The notes below the pieces were generated by a model. It made no database searches. It saw only the letters and a program-made list of their open reading frames with translations, and was not told the origin of the DNA. This document shows, in pieces, positions 38,931 to 48,292 of a stretch of DNA of 64,000 bases. The translations under genes and the position numbers were made by a program. Within the stretch, counting starts at the first letter, position 1; each line of letters starts with the position of its first letter. Origin of the DNA: UBA5066 sp048500275 (GTDB lineage Bacteria; Acidobacteriota; Thermoanaerobaculia; UBA5066); contig JASNYI010000002.1 in assembly GCA_048500275.1 (NCBI GenBank), forward strand, positions 124,001 through 188,000, given 5' to 3'.

Positions 38931-39551
38931 ATGGGAAACGTCCGCCGGCTCACGGGCTTCCTCGCGTTCGTCGTCCTCCTCCTCGTCGCCGCGGTCTTCG
39001 CGATGGCCGCCCTCCGGGTCAGCTTCTCCGGCACCGAGGCCGAGACCTCCGCGGCGCGAATGGCCGCCGAGGCGGCGGGCGTCCCGATGGCGTCCTGGAA
39101 GACTCTCGCCGTCGTCTCCTCGGGAAGCGTCGGCGCCCCCGTCGAGAAGGTCTGGGAGCGCTTCTCGCGCATCGAGGAGTGGCCGCGCTGGTCTCCTCTC
39201 CACCGGGGGGCGCGCTGGAAGGGCGAGCCCGGGTTCCGCGTGGCCGGGGGCTTCGAGCAGGTCCTCGCGCTGGGGTTCCCTCTCGGGACGATCCGCTCGG
39301 AGGAGTTCGTCACGAGGCTCACGCCCGGCCGGGAAGTGATGTGGTGCAAGTCCGAGGGGGGCGTCACCTCGTGTCACGTCTGGCGCTTCACGCCGGTCAC
39401 GCCGGAGAGGACTTTCGTCGTCAACGCCGAGGTCTTCCACGGGGCGCCGGTCGGGCTCCTCGCCCCGCTCGTCCAGTCGCGCTGGAGCCGCCTCTTCCAG
39501 CAGGGCGTCTCGGGGCTCGGGCGGTACGTGGAAGACCCCTCTACTCCCTGA
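38931..39551 (+). CDS. Membrane-anchored SRPBCC (START-like) family protein
   Basis: The 206-residue protein has one N-terminal membrane helix (LTGFLAFVVLLLVAAVFAMA) and a SRPBCC-type lipid/ligand-binding fold: GSVGAPVEKVWERFSRIEEW at its start, then PRWSPLHRGARWKGEPGF, and a long C-terminal helix (GLLAPLVQSRWSRLFQQGV). Such proteins bind hydrophobic ligands; the ligand is not apparent. Its 3' end overlaps the convergent S9 peptidase gene by 11 nt. Confidence 0.82.
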   Translation: MGNVRRLTGFLAFVVLLLVAAVFAMAALRVSFSGTEAETSAARMAAEAAGVPMASWKTLAVVSSGSVGAPVEKVWERFSRIEEWPRWSPLHRGARWKGEPGFRVAGGFEQVLALGFPLGTIRSEEFVTRLTPGREVMWCKSEGGVTSCHVWRFTPVTPERTFVVNAEVFHGAPVGLLAPLVQSRWSRLFQQGVSGLGRYVEDPSTP

Positions 39552-41421
39552 CGGCCTCCTTCAGGTACTTCACGAACCACCGCGTCACCTCCACGGTCGA
39601 CCGGACGCGGTTCGGGAGCTTCCTCCAGCCGTGCCCCTCGTCGGGGAAGAGGACGTACTCCACCGGGACGTTGCGCCCCTTCAGGTGCTCGACGACCTGC
39701 TCGGCCTCGACGACGGGGCAGTTCGTGTCGTTGGCGCCGTGGAGGACGAGGGTCGGCGCCTTCACGCGGTCGAGGCGGTGGATCGGCGACAGCGCAGCGA
39801 GCATCTCGGCCTGCGTGTCGGGGTCGCCGTACTCGGTCTTCGAGATGGCCGCCATCCAGGGCTCGGTGTGCCGGAAGAAGGTCGCGAAGTTCACGATGCC
39901 GAAGAGGTTCGCGCCCGCGGCGAAGAGGTCGGGGTACTCGGTGAGGCCGGCCATCGTCATGTAGCCGCCGTAGGAGCCGCCCATGATGCCGATCCGCTTC
40001 GGGTCGGCGATCCCGGCCTTCACGACGTAGTCGACACAGGCGGCGATGTCCTCGACCGCGCCCCGGCGGAGCGGGCCGTTGTCGAGGTTCACGAAGCGCT
40101 TGCCGAATCCGGAGGAGCCCCGGACGTTCGGGGCGAGGACGGAGATCCCCTGCGAGACGAGGGCCTGGTAGTCGGCGCGGAACGCCGGGCGCTCCTGCGC
40201 CTCGGGGCCGCCGTGGAACGAGAGGACGACGGGGCCCGGGCCGGAGGCTCCGGCGGGGCGGTAGAGCCAGCCCGAGAGGGGAAGGCCGTCGCGCGCCGGG
40301 AACTTCACGAGCGTCGGCTTCACGAGCGAGGAGAGGTCGATCCCGGCGTGCGGGCTCCTCGTCAGGGGACGGAGGGTGTTCTTCGCCCGGTCGAGGATCC
40401 AGACGTCCATCGGCGCCGTGGAACCGGAGAGGACCATCGCGAGCTTCGTCCCGTCGGGCGAGAAGGCGAGGCCGGCGGCGATCTCGGACGGGAGGGCGGG
40501 GCCGGGGCGGCTCCGGCCGGTGGCGAGGTCGACGAAGGCGAGCTCGCTCTTTCCCGCGACGTTCCAGACGAGGGCGGCGACGAGCCCCGCCTCGTCCACC
40601 TCGAAGCCGGAAAGCTCCGCGTCGGCCCTCTCGGCCACGATCTCGACGGGGCCGGGCCGGCCATTGCCGGCGAGGCGGATTCGGGCGAACGCCGCGAGGT
40701 CGCGGCCGGCGTTCGTGGAGAGCCAGATCGTCCTTCCGTCGGGCGAGAAGACGCCGCCGCCGAAGCTGGCCGGCCTCTCGTGCGGGGTGAGGAGGAGCTC
40801 CGCGCCTGTCTCGAGGTCGACGAGGAGGAGGTCGTTGTCGCCCCGCTGCGCGAGGCGCGAGAGCACCGCGAAGCGGCCGTCGCAGGAGACGTCGGTGTAG
40901 GTGTGGCTGCCGGGGGCGTTCGTCCTCGCCGTGGGCTCCAGCGTGAGCGGGTCGAGGAGGTAGGCGTCGATGGACGAGCCCGTCCTCTCGTTCGAGGCCA
41001 GGAGGAGGCGGGATGCGTCGCGGGTAAACCCGGAGAGGCGGTTCGTCTCGCGGCCGCCGGCCGTCACCAGGCGAAGGCCGGTGCCGTCGGGCCGCGCCAC
41101 CCAGACCTGCTCGTTCATGCCGCCCCCGGGGGCGACGGTGAAGGCGAGGAGCGCCCCGGCGGGCGACCAGCGGACCTGGCCGACGGGTTCCTCGAGCGGC
41201 GTCACCAGCTCCGGGAAGCCGCCGGTGGCGGGGACGGTCCAGACCTGCGGCAGGCCGGAGAGGTTCGAGACGAACGCGACCCGGGCGCCGTCGGGCGAGA
41301 AGCTGGGCGACCAGGCGCCGCCGACGCGCGCCATCGTCGCGACGCGCGTCTCGAGCTCGTCGGCCCCGGCGGAGGCCGCGAGAAGCGCGGCGAGGAGGGT
41401 CGAAAGGACGGTCGGTCGCAT
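39541..41421 (-). CDS. Secreted S9-family (prolyl oligopeptidase-like) peptidase
   Basis: The 626-residue serine peptidase has a signal peptide (LSTLLAALLAASAGA), a seven-bladed WD40-like/TolB-type propeller (about 25-340; SPSFSPDGARVAFVSN) and a C-terminal alpha/beta hydrolase. The nucleophile Ser lies in GGSYGGYM (near 480), with acid Asp in LHGANDTNCPV (near 564) and His in DEGHGW (near 595), so the triad is complete. It probably cleaves short peptides in the periplasm. I used the ATG; a GTG two codons upstream is possible. It is divergent from pdxA. Confidence 0.94.
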   Translation of the reverse strand: MRPTVLSTLLAALLAASAGADELETRVATMARVGGAWSPSFSPDGARVAFVSNLSGLPQVWTVPATGGFPELVTPLEEPVGQVRWSPAGALLAFTVAPGGGMNEQVWVARPDGTGLRLVTAGGRETNRLSGFTRDASRLLLASNERTGSSIDAYLLDPLTLEPTARTNAPGSHTYTDVSCDGRFAVLSRLAQRGDNDLLLVDLETGAELLLTPHERPASFGGGVFSPDGRTIWLSTNAGRDLAAFARIRLAGNGRPGPVEIVAERADAELSGFEVDEAGLVAALVWNVAGKSELAFVDLATGRSRPGPALPSEIAAGLAFSPDGTKLAMVLSGSTAPMDVWILDRAKNTLRPLTRSPHAGIDLSSLVKPTLVKFPARDGLPLSGWLYRPAGASGPGPVVLSFHGGPEAQERPAFRADYQALVSQGISVLAPNVRGSSGFGKRFVNLDNGPLRRGAVEDIAACVDYVVKAGIADPKRIGIMGGSYGGYMTMAGLTEYPDLFAAGANLFGIVNFATFFRHTEPWMAAISKTEYGDPDTQAEMLAALSPIHRLDRVKAPTLVLHGANDTNCPVVEAEQVVEHLKGRNVPVEYVLFPDEGHGWRKLPNRVRSTVEVTRWFVKYLKEAVRE

Positions 41422-41493
41422 GCTCACCTCGTCAGGACGAATCCGGGCCGATCCGGCACTCGCGTGGGATCATCTCCCGGGGAAGCGAATCCG

Positions 41494-42504
41494 ATGCCTC
41501 ATGCCCGCCCCGTCGTCGCCGTCACCCTCGGAGACCCCGCCTCCGTCGGGCCGGAGGTCGTCGTGAAGGCCCTCGCCGAGGGCGGTCTTCACGAGGGCGC
41601 CGTCCCCGTCGTCGTCGGCGACTCGCGCTTCGTGCGGCGGGCGGTCGGGACGACCGGCGCGGCGCTCGACGTCGTGCCGATCGGCCGCCCCGCCGACGCG
41701 ACCGGCGTGCCGGGGCGGGTCGAGGTCGTCGAGGTCCCCGCGTACGGCTTCGACGGGATCGAGTGGGGGAAGGTGCAGGCGCCCGCCGGACGCGCGGCGT
41801 TCGAGGCGATCCGGGTGGCCGTCGACCTCGCCCTCGCCCGCGAGGTCGACGCGGTGGCGACGGCCCCGGTCAACAAGGAGGCCTTTCGCGCGGCCGGGGT
41901 GACGCAGATCGGCCACACCGAGATCTTCGGCGAGCTGACCGGGACGCCCGACCCGCTCACGCTCTTCGAGGTGAGGTCGCTCCGGATCTTCTTCCTCACG
42001 CGGCACCTCCCGCTCGCCGAGGCCATCCGGCGCGTCACGGCGGAGCGGACGCTCGACGCCCTGCGGCGCGCCGCGGCGTCGCTCGTCACGCTCGGCGTCC
42101 CCGCCCCGCGCCTCGCCGTCGCCGCGCTCAACCCGCACGGGGGCGAGCACGGTCTCTTCGGCGACGAGGAGGGGCGCGAGCTCGTCCCGGCCGTCGCCCG
42201 GGCGCGCGAGGAGGGGATCGACGCGCACGGGCCGCTCCCGGCCGACTCCGTCTTCTGGCACGCGGCCGCGGGGCGCTTCGACGCCGTCCTCTCCCTCTAC
42301 CACGACCAGGGGCACGTGGCCGCGAAGATGTACGACTTCGAGCGGACCGTCTCGATCACCTGCGGCCTGCCGTTCCTGCGCACCTCGGTCGATCACGGCA
42401 CGGCGTTCGACCTCGCGGGGACGGGCCGCGCGAGCGCGGTGAGCATGGTGGAGGCCGTGAAGGCCGCGGCGCGGTACGCGTTCGCCGTGAGGCCGCGCGC
42501 CTGA
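41494..42504 (+). CDS. pdxA: 4-hydroxythreonine-4-phosphate dehydrogenase
   Basis: This NAD-dependent enzyme oxidises and decarboxylates 4-phosphohydroxy-L-threonine in pyridoxal-5'-phosphate synthesis. The 336-residue length is typical. Signatures are VTLGDPASVGPEV at the N-terminus, ATAPVNKEAF, QIGHTEIFGELTG with its metal-binding His, NPHGGEHGLFGDEE and LYHDQGHVAAKM with the second metal His. The start has a weak GGGGA site. Neighbouring genes run on the other strand, so it is likely monocistronic. Confidence 0.97.
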   Translation: MPHARPVVAVTLGDPASVGPEVVVKALAEGGLHEGAVPVVVGDSRFVRRAVGTTGAALDVVPIGRPADATGVPGRVEVVEVPAYGFDGIEWGKVQAPAGRAAFEAIRVAVDLALAREVDAVATAPVNKEAFRAAGVTQIGHTEIFGELTGTPDPLTLFEVRSLRIFFLTRHLPLAEAIRRVTAERTLDALRRAAASLVTLGVPAPRLAVAALNPHGGEHGLFGDEEGRELVPAVARAREEGIDAHGPLPADSVFWHAAAGRFDAVLSLYHDQGHVAAKMYDFERTVSITCGLPFLRTSVDHGTAFDLAGTGRASAVSMVEAVKAAARYAFAVRPRA

Positions 42505-42505
42505 C

Positions 42506-43126
42506 TCAGGCCCCGCGCTCGAGCGCCGCGACGCGGTGCGCGAGGGCGGGAGAGGCGTGGAGCCAGAGGCCGAGCGGGACGAGCCCGGCCCGGCGAAAGG
42601 CCGCGCGGTACCAGCGCGCCGGCCTCGGCCGGAATCCCTCCACGTCGCCCTCGAAGTCGTCCTCCGAGGTGAAGGCCTCGAGCCAGAGGAGACCCCTCGC
42701 GAGGGAGACCATCGTCGCGAGCCCCCGCTTGAGGTCGGCGTCGCCGACGTAGTGAAAGACGTCGGAGCAGACGACGAGGTCGTAAGGGCCGCGGAGTGGA
42801 AGGAAGTCGAGGTCGGCGAGGCCGCCGTGAAGGACGCCCCGGCTTCTCCCGTACTTCTCTGCAGCCCACGCGCTCGGGTCGACGCCGGTGTAGCGGAGCC
42901 TCGGGCGGTGCGCGAGGAGCGCCGCCCGCCAGGGCGCCTCGCCGCAGCCGACGTCGAGGGCGTTTCCCACCGGGCGCTCGAGGAGGTACTCCGCGGCGGC
43001 GAGGGCGAGGGCGGCCCTCCGGCGCACGAGGGCCCGGGCGGTGACGCGCGACCGCGGGTCGTGGTACCAGCGGGCGTAATAGGCGGCGTCGTAGAGCTTG
43101 GGGGGGGCGTTCTCGCGGCGGGGCAT
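42506..43126 (-). CDS. Class I SAM-dependent methyltransferase
   Basis: The 206-residue protein has the Rossmann methyltransferase signature: motif I ALDVGCGEAPWRAAL (about 60-74), motif II YTGVDPSAWA, and YDLVVCSDVFHYVGD as motif IV. A YYARWYHDPR segment near the N-terminus is common in small-molecule or polyketide-type methyltransferases. The substrate is unknown. Its ATG is 6 nt from a CAGAAT hexamer, consistent with leaderless transcription. It is convergent with pdxA, one nt apart. Confidence 0.88.
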   Translation of the reverse strand: MPRRENAPPKLYDAAYYARWYHDPRSRVTARALVRRRAALALAAAEYLLERPVGNALDVGCGEAPWRAALLAHRPRLRYTGVDPSAWAAEKYGRSRGVLHGGLADLDFLPLRGPYDLVVCSDVFHYVGDADLKRGLATMVSLARGLLWLEAFTSEDDFEGDVEGFRPRPARWYRAAFRRAGLVPLGLWLHASPALAHRVAALERGA

Positions 43127-43132
43127 GGCGCC

Positions 43133-43138
43133 ATTCTG
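43133..43138 (-). promoter_or_regulatory. Putative -10 element (CAGAAT), leaderless start
   Basis: CAGAAT on the minus strand lies 6 nt before the ATG of the methyltransferase gene, with no ribosome-binding site. Confidence 0.33.
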
Positions 43139-43326
43139 GGCGATGCCTCGTGCGGCGGCTCGCCCCGGTGCGGCGAGGCGAGGGCGCGCCGCGGGCGGGG
43201 CAGCCTCCGGGGGGCGGTACGGATGGCTCGCGTGCGCGCCGTCACGCGGGCGTCCGGCGGCACGAGAGTAGACTCCGCGGTCGTTCCGCCCCGTCACTCA
43301 CCGCGCCACCCGAGAAAGGAGATCCC

Positions 43327-44121
43327 GTGAAGCAGACCCTCCGCCTCTCCCTCGCCGCCCTCCTCCTCCTCCCGCTCGCCGCCGCCGCCCAGTGGGAAGG
43401 CGCCCTCGAGATGAAGATCAGCGGCAAGGACGTTTCCGGCACGTCGAAGGCGCTCGTCGGCAAGGCCGGCGCCCGGATGCAGATGGAGATGACGAACCCG
43501 CAGCTGAAGCAGGCGGGCCAGGGCTCCATGAAGATGACGATCCTCTCTCGCGCCGCCGAGCCCGACGTCTCCTACCTCATCAACGACGCGCAGAAGAGCT
43601 ACGCGCGGATCGACCTCAAGGAGATGGAGGAGATGATCCCGAAGTCCGAGCGCGAGAAGAAGTGGACCGTGAAGCGCCTGGGGTCCGACAAGGTCGCCGG
43701 CTACGGCTGCGAGCGGGCGCTCCTCGCCCAGGAGGGGTCCGACACCGAGCAGGAGGTCTGCGTCTCGAAGGAGATCTTCGGCTCCGCGGGCCTCTTCAGC
43801 GCCGGCCGGCGCGACCCCTCCTCGCAGGGTCTCGAGAAGGCGCTGAAGGCCAACGGGCTCGACGGAATGCCGATCCGGATGATCGTCCGCCAGAAGGGAA
43901 AGGCCGACGCGCAGATGACGATGGAGCTGGTGAGCGCCGAGAAGCGGAGCCTTCCGGCCTCGACGTTCCAGGTCCCGCCGGGCTACACGGAGACGAGCAT
44001 GATGGGGACGATGATGTCCCCCGAGCAGCAGAAGCAGATGGACGACGCCATGAAGAACCTCTCTCCCGAGCAGCGCAAGATGATCGAGGAGATGATGAAG
44101 AAGAAGGGGGGGAGCCGGTAG
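43327..44121 (+). CDS. Secreted DUF4412-like protein
   Basis: The 264-residue product has a Sec signal peptide (LSLAALLLLPLAAAAQ) and a lipoprotein-localisation-like beta region typical of DUF4412 proteins: EMKISGKDVSG, ARMQMEMTN, VSYLINDAQKSYARIDLKEM and VAGYGCERALL. The C-terminus ends in an amphipathic, Met- and Gln-rich helix pair (MSPEQQKQMDDAMKNL, LSPEQRKMIEEMMKKK). AGGAG sits 6 nt before the GTG start, and TAGACT at 43269 is a possible -10. The role is unknown; it is probably periplasmic. Confidence 0.85.
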   Translation: MKQTLRLSLAALLLLPLAAAAQWEGALEMKISGKDVSGTSKALVGKAGARMQMEMTNPQLKQAGQGSMKMTILSRAAEPDVSYLINDAQKSYARIDLKEMEEMIPKSEREKKWTVKRLGSDKVAGYGCERALLAQEGSDTEQEVCVSKEIFGSAGLFSAGRRDPSSQGLEKALKANGLDGMPIRMIVRQKGKADAQMTMELVSAEKRSLPASTFQVPPGYTETSMMGTMMSPEQQKQMDDAMKNLSPEQRKMIEEMMKKKGGSR

Positions 44122-44161
44122 GCTCGCCGGTCCTTACGGCGGCGGCCGCGTTTCGGGGCGG

Positions 44162-45532
44162 TCAGATCTCCCGCAGCACCGCCTTGGCGATGAGGAGGTA
44201 GATCGCGAGGCCGGTCGCGTCGACGAGCGTCGTGATGAGGGGCGCCGAGGCGACCGTCGGGTCGAAGTCGAGCTTCTCGGCCAGGAGCGGGACGAGGGCG
44301 GCGATCGCGTTCGCCCAGATGCAGACCGCGAGGATCGTGAGGCCGACCGTCAGCGCGAGGTGGGGCCCGACGCCCCAGAGCGTGACGCGCCCCACCGCGA
44401 TGACGCAGAGGATGCCGCCCAGGATCAGCCCCGCGCTCATCTCCCGGAGCGAGACGCGCAGGGCGTCCTTCACTTTCACCTGCTTCAGGGCGAGGGCGCG
44501 GATGATCGTCGAGACCGTCTGGCTCCCGGCGTTGCCGCCCGTGCCGATGATGAGCGGGATGAAGAAGGAGAGTGCGACGACCTTCGAGAGCTCCCCCTCG
44601 AAGTGCTTCAGGACGCTCCCCGTCAGCGTGCCGGCGAGGAAGAGGAGGAGGAGCCAGCCGAGCCGGCTCTTGACGACCCGCCAGATCGGCGCGCCGAAGT
44701 ACTCGAACTCGTGCCTCTCGTCGGGGTCGCTGGGCGCGGCGACGGCGCCCATCGCGAGCGCGGCCTCGGTCTCCTGCGCGACGAGGACGTCGACGACGTC
44801 GTCGACGGTCACGATGCCGAGGGCGCGTCCCTCCTCGCTCACGACGGGCATCGCGTTGAAGCCGTACTTGGCGACGAGGCGGGCGACCTCCTCCTGCGGC
44901 GTGTCGGGCGCCACCGAGATGACGTCGTGGGTCATCAGCTCCCACACCTTCCGTCCGGGGTCCGAGGGAAGGAGCTTGCGGAGCGACATGACGCCGACGA
45001 GCCGCCCCTTGTCGTCCAGCGCGTAGAGGTCGGCGACCGTGGCGACCTCGGGGTCGATCTTCCGGAGGTGAGCCATCGTCTCGGCGACGGTCCAGTCGGG
45101 CGCCACCTTCACGAACCGGTCGGTCATGAGCCGACCCGCGGTCCCCGGCTCCCAGGCCAGGAGGCCCCGCGCGGCCTGGGCGTCCTTCGCCGACATCCTG
45201 TTGAGCACCGGGAGGCGCCGCTCCTCGGGGAGAAACGAGAGGAGGCGGGCCGCGTCGTCGGGCTCGAGGGTGTCGAGCGCCGCGGCGATCATCGCGGGGG
45301 GGAGGCGCGTGAGCGCCATTCGCAGGACCCCGCCGCCGATGTAGGAGAGGACTCCGCCGAGCTGCTCCTCGTGCAGCTGCTCGAGGACCGGGATCCGGTC
45401 CTCGCGCGGGATCGCCGCGAGGAGGTCGGCGACGTCGGCCGGGTGGAAGTCCCGGAGGCCCTCGCGGAGCGCCGCCGGATCGTCTCGGACGATCTCGAGG
45501 ACGTCGGGGCCGAGGAGCTCGCCGATGCGCAT
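44162..45532 (-). CDS. mgtE: Magnesium transporter MgtE
   Basis: This Mg2+ channel/transporter has 456 residues. The N-terminal superhelical domain (FHPADVADLLAAIPRED) regulates gating, and two CBS domains (about 140-265; YALDDKGRLVGVMSLRKLL and AMPVVSEEGRALGIVTVDDVV) sense cytosolic Mg. Five transmembrane helices follow, with the pore motif FIPLIIGTGGNAGSQT and, in the last helix region, ATGLAIYLLIAKAVL. The start lies 8 nt after TACACT, which suggests a leaderless mRNA. No Mg riboswitch is seen. Confidence 0.97.
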   Translation of the reverse strand: MRIGELLGPDVLEIVRDDPAALREGLRDFHPADVADLLAAIPREDRIPVLEQLHEEQLGGVLSYIGGGVLRMALTRLPPAMIAAALDTLEPDDAARLLSFLPEERRLPVLNRMSAKDAQAARGLLAWEPGTAGRLMTDRFVKVAPDWTVAETMAHLRKIDPEVATVADLYALDDKGRLVGVMSLRKLLPSDPGRKVWELMTHDVISVAPDTPQEEVARLVAKYGFNAMPVVSEEGRALGIVTVDDVVDVLVAQETEAALAMGAVAAPSDPDERHEFEYFGAPIWRVVKSRLGWLLLLFLAGTLTGSVLKHFEGELSKVVALSFFIPLIIGTGGNAGSQTVSTIIRALALKQVKVKDALRVSLREMSAGLILGGILCVIAVGRVTLWGVGPHLALTVGLTILAVCIWANAIAALVPLLAEKLDFDPTVASAPLITTLVDATGLAIYLLIAKAVLREI

Positions 45533-45540
45533 GCCGGGGG

Positions 45541-45546
45541 AGTGTA
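45541..45546 (-). promoter_or_regulatory. Putative -10 element (TACACT) for mgtE
   Basis: TACACT on the minus strand lies 8 nt before the mgtE ATG, the same arrangement and hexamer as at the SRPBCC gene (38918). Confidence 0.42.
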
Positions 45547-45575
45547 GTCCGGCTTCGTGAAGCTCCGGGGCCGGA

Positions 45576-46961
45576 TCAGGCCACGTCGACCTCGGCTCGG
45601 CGAAGGGACCGGAGGACGAGGCGCGGCGGTCCGACCCGGAGAGGGGCGTCGAAGAGGAGCGCCCTCAACCGGCCGACGGCGGCACGAGCAACGGTCTCCG
45701 GGCGGAGGGCCCCGAGGAGCACGTGCCGGACGAGGACGGCCGCTTCGACGGGCCCGAAGGCTCCGACGAGCCGGGTCTCGGGAAAGCCGGCCTCCGGGCG
45801 TGCGGGCCCCTCGTGGAGCGGGAGTGTCGCGGCGGGGAGCGACGGCAGAGCCTGCGTGCCGCTCCTCTCGAGTCCTCGGTCCGCCGCGAGGAACGCCGGA
45901 ACGTCCAGCGGTGCGACCTCGTCCACGGCGGTCGGACCCGCTTCGCCGCAACGGGAACGGACGGCCGCGACGGTCGCGAGCTCGCGGCCGTCGCGCGGGT
46001 CCTCGAGGACGAACGGGAACCTCCACACCGGGACGAGGACCCGTCCTCGAGGGGACCCGGGGAGCTCGGCGTCGTAGGGAACCCGGAGGAGCCGTCGGCC
46101 GGAAACGACCCAGGCGCGGCGACAGGCCGGGCAGATCCTGAGCTGGCCCTCGCGATCGAGTGGAAACGGGGAGGCGCACTCGGGGCAGCGCATGGGCCTG
46201 AAGGCCGGTTGCGGCGCGACGGGCAGGTCCCGATCGGCAAGCTCCGACAGGAGGGCCTCCAGGGCGGCTCGCGAGAGGAGCGCGATGGCCTGGCGCGCGC
46301 CGTCGTCGACGACGACGCCGGCGCGGGAGAGGCCCGACGACACCGAGACGAGGCGGCAGGGGCGCAGGACGAGGACCCGGGTGAGCGGAAACGCGACGGC
46401 GCGACGGGCGAGAGGCGGCGCGACGCCGGCGTGCGCCGCCTCGTGCTGCGTCCCGTCGGCTTCCCAGACGGTCTCTCCTGCGTCGAACGGGGGAGCCAGG
46501 ACCGTGCGGCGCGAGACGACGGAGAGGAACCGGGCGTCGACCTCGGCGATCGGGGGCGCCGAGGGCAGGCCCAGGGAATCCCGGAGCGCCGTCCGCGCCA
46601 CCTCGGCGCGCCGGGAGGTGACGCTGGCTGCGGGATGACCGTCGGCGCCGCGGACGACGGCCGCTTCGTGGACCCTCGCGACGAGGACTCGGACGGGCGC
46701 CACGAAGGGGTGAACCGACTCCACGACCGGGTCGGGGCCGATCCGGCCGCGGCGGCGCATCTCGTCCGCGAGGGCGGCGCGGGCGAGCGCGCACGCGTCT
46801 TCCTCCGAGGTGCGGCTCGAGATCTCGGCGACGGTCGTACCGGCGCCGCGCAGGATGAGGTGGGCGCTCCCGCAGCTGTCGCAACGGACGGCCGTGCCGG
46901 CGGCGTCGAGGCCGAGCGCCGCGCCGCACGCCGGGCAGGAGACGCCGAGACGGACGGCCAC
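45576..46961 (-). CDS. Double zinc-ribbon protein of unknown function
   Basis: The 461-residue soluble protein has two zinc ribbons: CPACGAAL with CDSCGSAHL near residues 10-33, and CPECASPF with CPACRRAW in the middle (near 260-285). Between and after them are mixed alpha/beta segments with no family I recognise; VPVWRFPFVLEDPRDG is a distinctive motif. The GTG start lies 5 nt after the stop of the upstream Ser/Thr kinase gene, so it is probably the last gene of a three-gene operon with the pseudopilin-like zinc-ribbon protein and the kinase. It may be a kinase substrate or scaffold; this is inference. Confidence 0.7.
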   Translation of the reverse strand: MAVRLGVSCPACGAALGLDAAGTAVRCDSCGSAHLILRGAGTTVAEISSRTSEEDACALARAALADEMRRRGRIGPDPVVESVHPFVAPVRVLVARVHEAAVVRGADGHPAASVTSRRAEVARTALRDSLGLPSAPPIAEVDARFLSVVSRRTVLAPPFDAGETVWEADGTQHEAAHAGVAPPLARRAVAFPLTRVLVLRPCRLVSVSSGLSRAGVVVDDGARQAIALLSRAALEALLSELADRDLPVAPQPAFRPMRCPECASPFPLDREGQLRICPACRRAWVVSGRRLLRVPYDAELPGSPRGRVLVPVWRFPFVLEDPRDGRELATVAAVRSRCGEAGPTAVDEVAPLDVPAFLAADRGLERSGTQALPSLPAATLPLHEGPARPEAGFPETRLVGAFGPVEAAVLVRHVLLGALRPETVARAAVGRLRALLFDAPLRVGPPRLVLRSLRRAEVDVA

Positions 46962-46966
46962 GGGCG

Positions 46967-48292
46967 TCAGGCCCTCGGAACGGCGCGGGTCTCGGCCGAC
47001 CCCCGTGCTCCCGCGGCCGGGCGGGCGACGAGGGCCGTCACCTGGCCGAGAACGTACGGGTCGTCGATCGGAATCCGCCGGAGCCGGTGGAACCAACGCA
47101 TCAGGCGCAGGAAGTCCCGATCGACCTTCGCGGCCTTGGCGGTCTGGAGGAGGAGCGCCGGGTCGTCGGGCTCCAGCCGGAGCCGTGCCTCGAGGTCGGC
47201 CGTGCGGCTCCGGGCGGCACCGCGCTCGACACGGTACCCGGAGGCCCCGAGAGCCTCTCTGTAGAGCGTTCGGGCGTCGGTTCCCTTCGGGTCGTGCGAC
47301 ACCGCGAGGACGGCGGACCAGAGGAGGACCTCGGGCGATGCGGCCCCGGAAGCCGCGAGCCCCTTCGCCCGTGCCAGGCTCTCCGTCGCGAGCCGGACCG
47401 ACCGCGCGGCCAGCCAGGGGCCGGGCCCGGAGATGAAGGACCGGAAGAGGCCCGCCGCGTCCGCGGCGCCCATCGCGGCCAGCTCCGCCTCGGCCGCCTT
47501 CGCCGCCGCCGCCGCGCTCGCGAACCTCGCGTCCGGGCGCTTGCGGAGGAGCTTCTCGCAGAAGGCCTCGACGCCCGCGGGGATCGACGGGTCGTGGAGG
47601 AAGAGGGACGGGGGCTCCTCGTCGACGATCCGCCGGAGCGTCGTCGCCGGGTTGTCGGTGAGAAAGGGATTCGAGCCGCTCAGCGCCTCGTGGAGCATCA
47701 CCCCGACGGAGAAGAGGTCGGAACGTGCGTCGAGGCGGGTGGCGGTCGCCTGCTCGGGCGACATGTACGCCGGCGTTCCGATGACGCTGCCGGTCTGGGT
47801 GAGCCGCGTCATCTGGCTCGTCTTCGAGATGCCGAAGTCGGCGACCTTGACCGCGCCCGCCCTCGTCACCATCACGTTCTGCGGCTTGACGTCGCGGTGG
47901 ACGATCCCCCGCTCGTGGGCGCAGCCGAGCCCCTTCAGCGTCTCGGCCGCGACGAAGAGCGCGAGCTCGGGCGGGAGCCTGGGGAGGTTGTCGAGGACGG
48001 TCCGGACGGTCCCGCCGTCGATGAGCTCCATCGAGAGGAAGAGCTCCGCCCCTTCGCCGAACTCGAAGAGCTCGAGGACGTTCGGGTGCTTCAGCTGCGA
48101 GTGGAGCCGCACCTCGTGGACGAACCGGCTCCGGAACTCCGGGTCGTCGGCCACCTCGGGGAGGATCCGCTTCAGCGCCACCGGTCGACCCGAGCGCGTG
48201 TCGACGGCGGCGAAGACGGCCGCCATTCCGCCCTTCGCCAGAAGCCGCTTCACCTCGTAGCCGGGGAGGGCGGGGAGCGCTCCCGCGCTCAC
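46967..48292 (-). CDS. Hanks-type Ser/Thr protein kinase
   Basis: The 441-residue protein has a complete kinase domain (about 10-270): nucleotide loop LLAKGGMAAVFAAV, Lys in VALKRI, catalytic HRDVKPQNVM, metal-binding DFGIS, and activation segment ending SVIGTPAYMSPEQA. A helical 170-residue C-terminal region with possible TPR-like repeats follows (DLEARLRLEPDDPALLLQTA). No membrane helix is present, so it is cytosolic. The GTG start overlaps the upstream zinc-ribbon gene stop by 4 nt and a second zinc-ribbon gene follows 5 nt later, so translational coupling is likely. Confidence 0.92.
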   Translation of the reverse strand: MSAGALPALPGYEVKRLLAKGGMAAVFAAVDTRSGRPVALKRILPEVADDPEFRSRFVHEVRLHSQLKHPNVLELFEFGEGAELFLSMELIDGGTVRTVLDNLPRLPPELALFVAAETLKGLGCAHERGIVHRDVKPQNVMVTRAGAVKVADFGISKTSQMTRLTQTGSVIGTPAYMSPEQATATRLDARSDLFSVGVMLHEALSGSNPFLTDNPATTLRRIVDEEPPSLFLHDPSIPAGVEAFCEKLLRKRPDARFASAAAAAKAAEAELAAMGAADAAGLFRSFISGPGPWLAARSVRLATESLARAKGLAASGAASPEVLLWSAVLAVSHDPKGTDARTLYREALGASGYRVERGAARSRTADLEARLRLEPDDPALLLQTAKAAKVDRDFLRLMRWFHRLRRIPIDDPYVLGQVTALVARPAAGARGSAETRAVPRA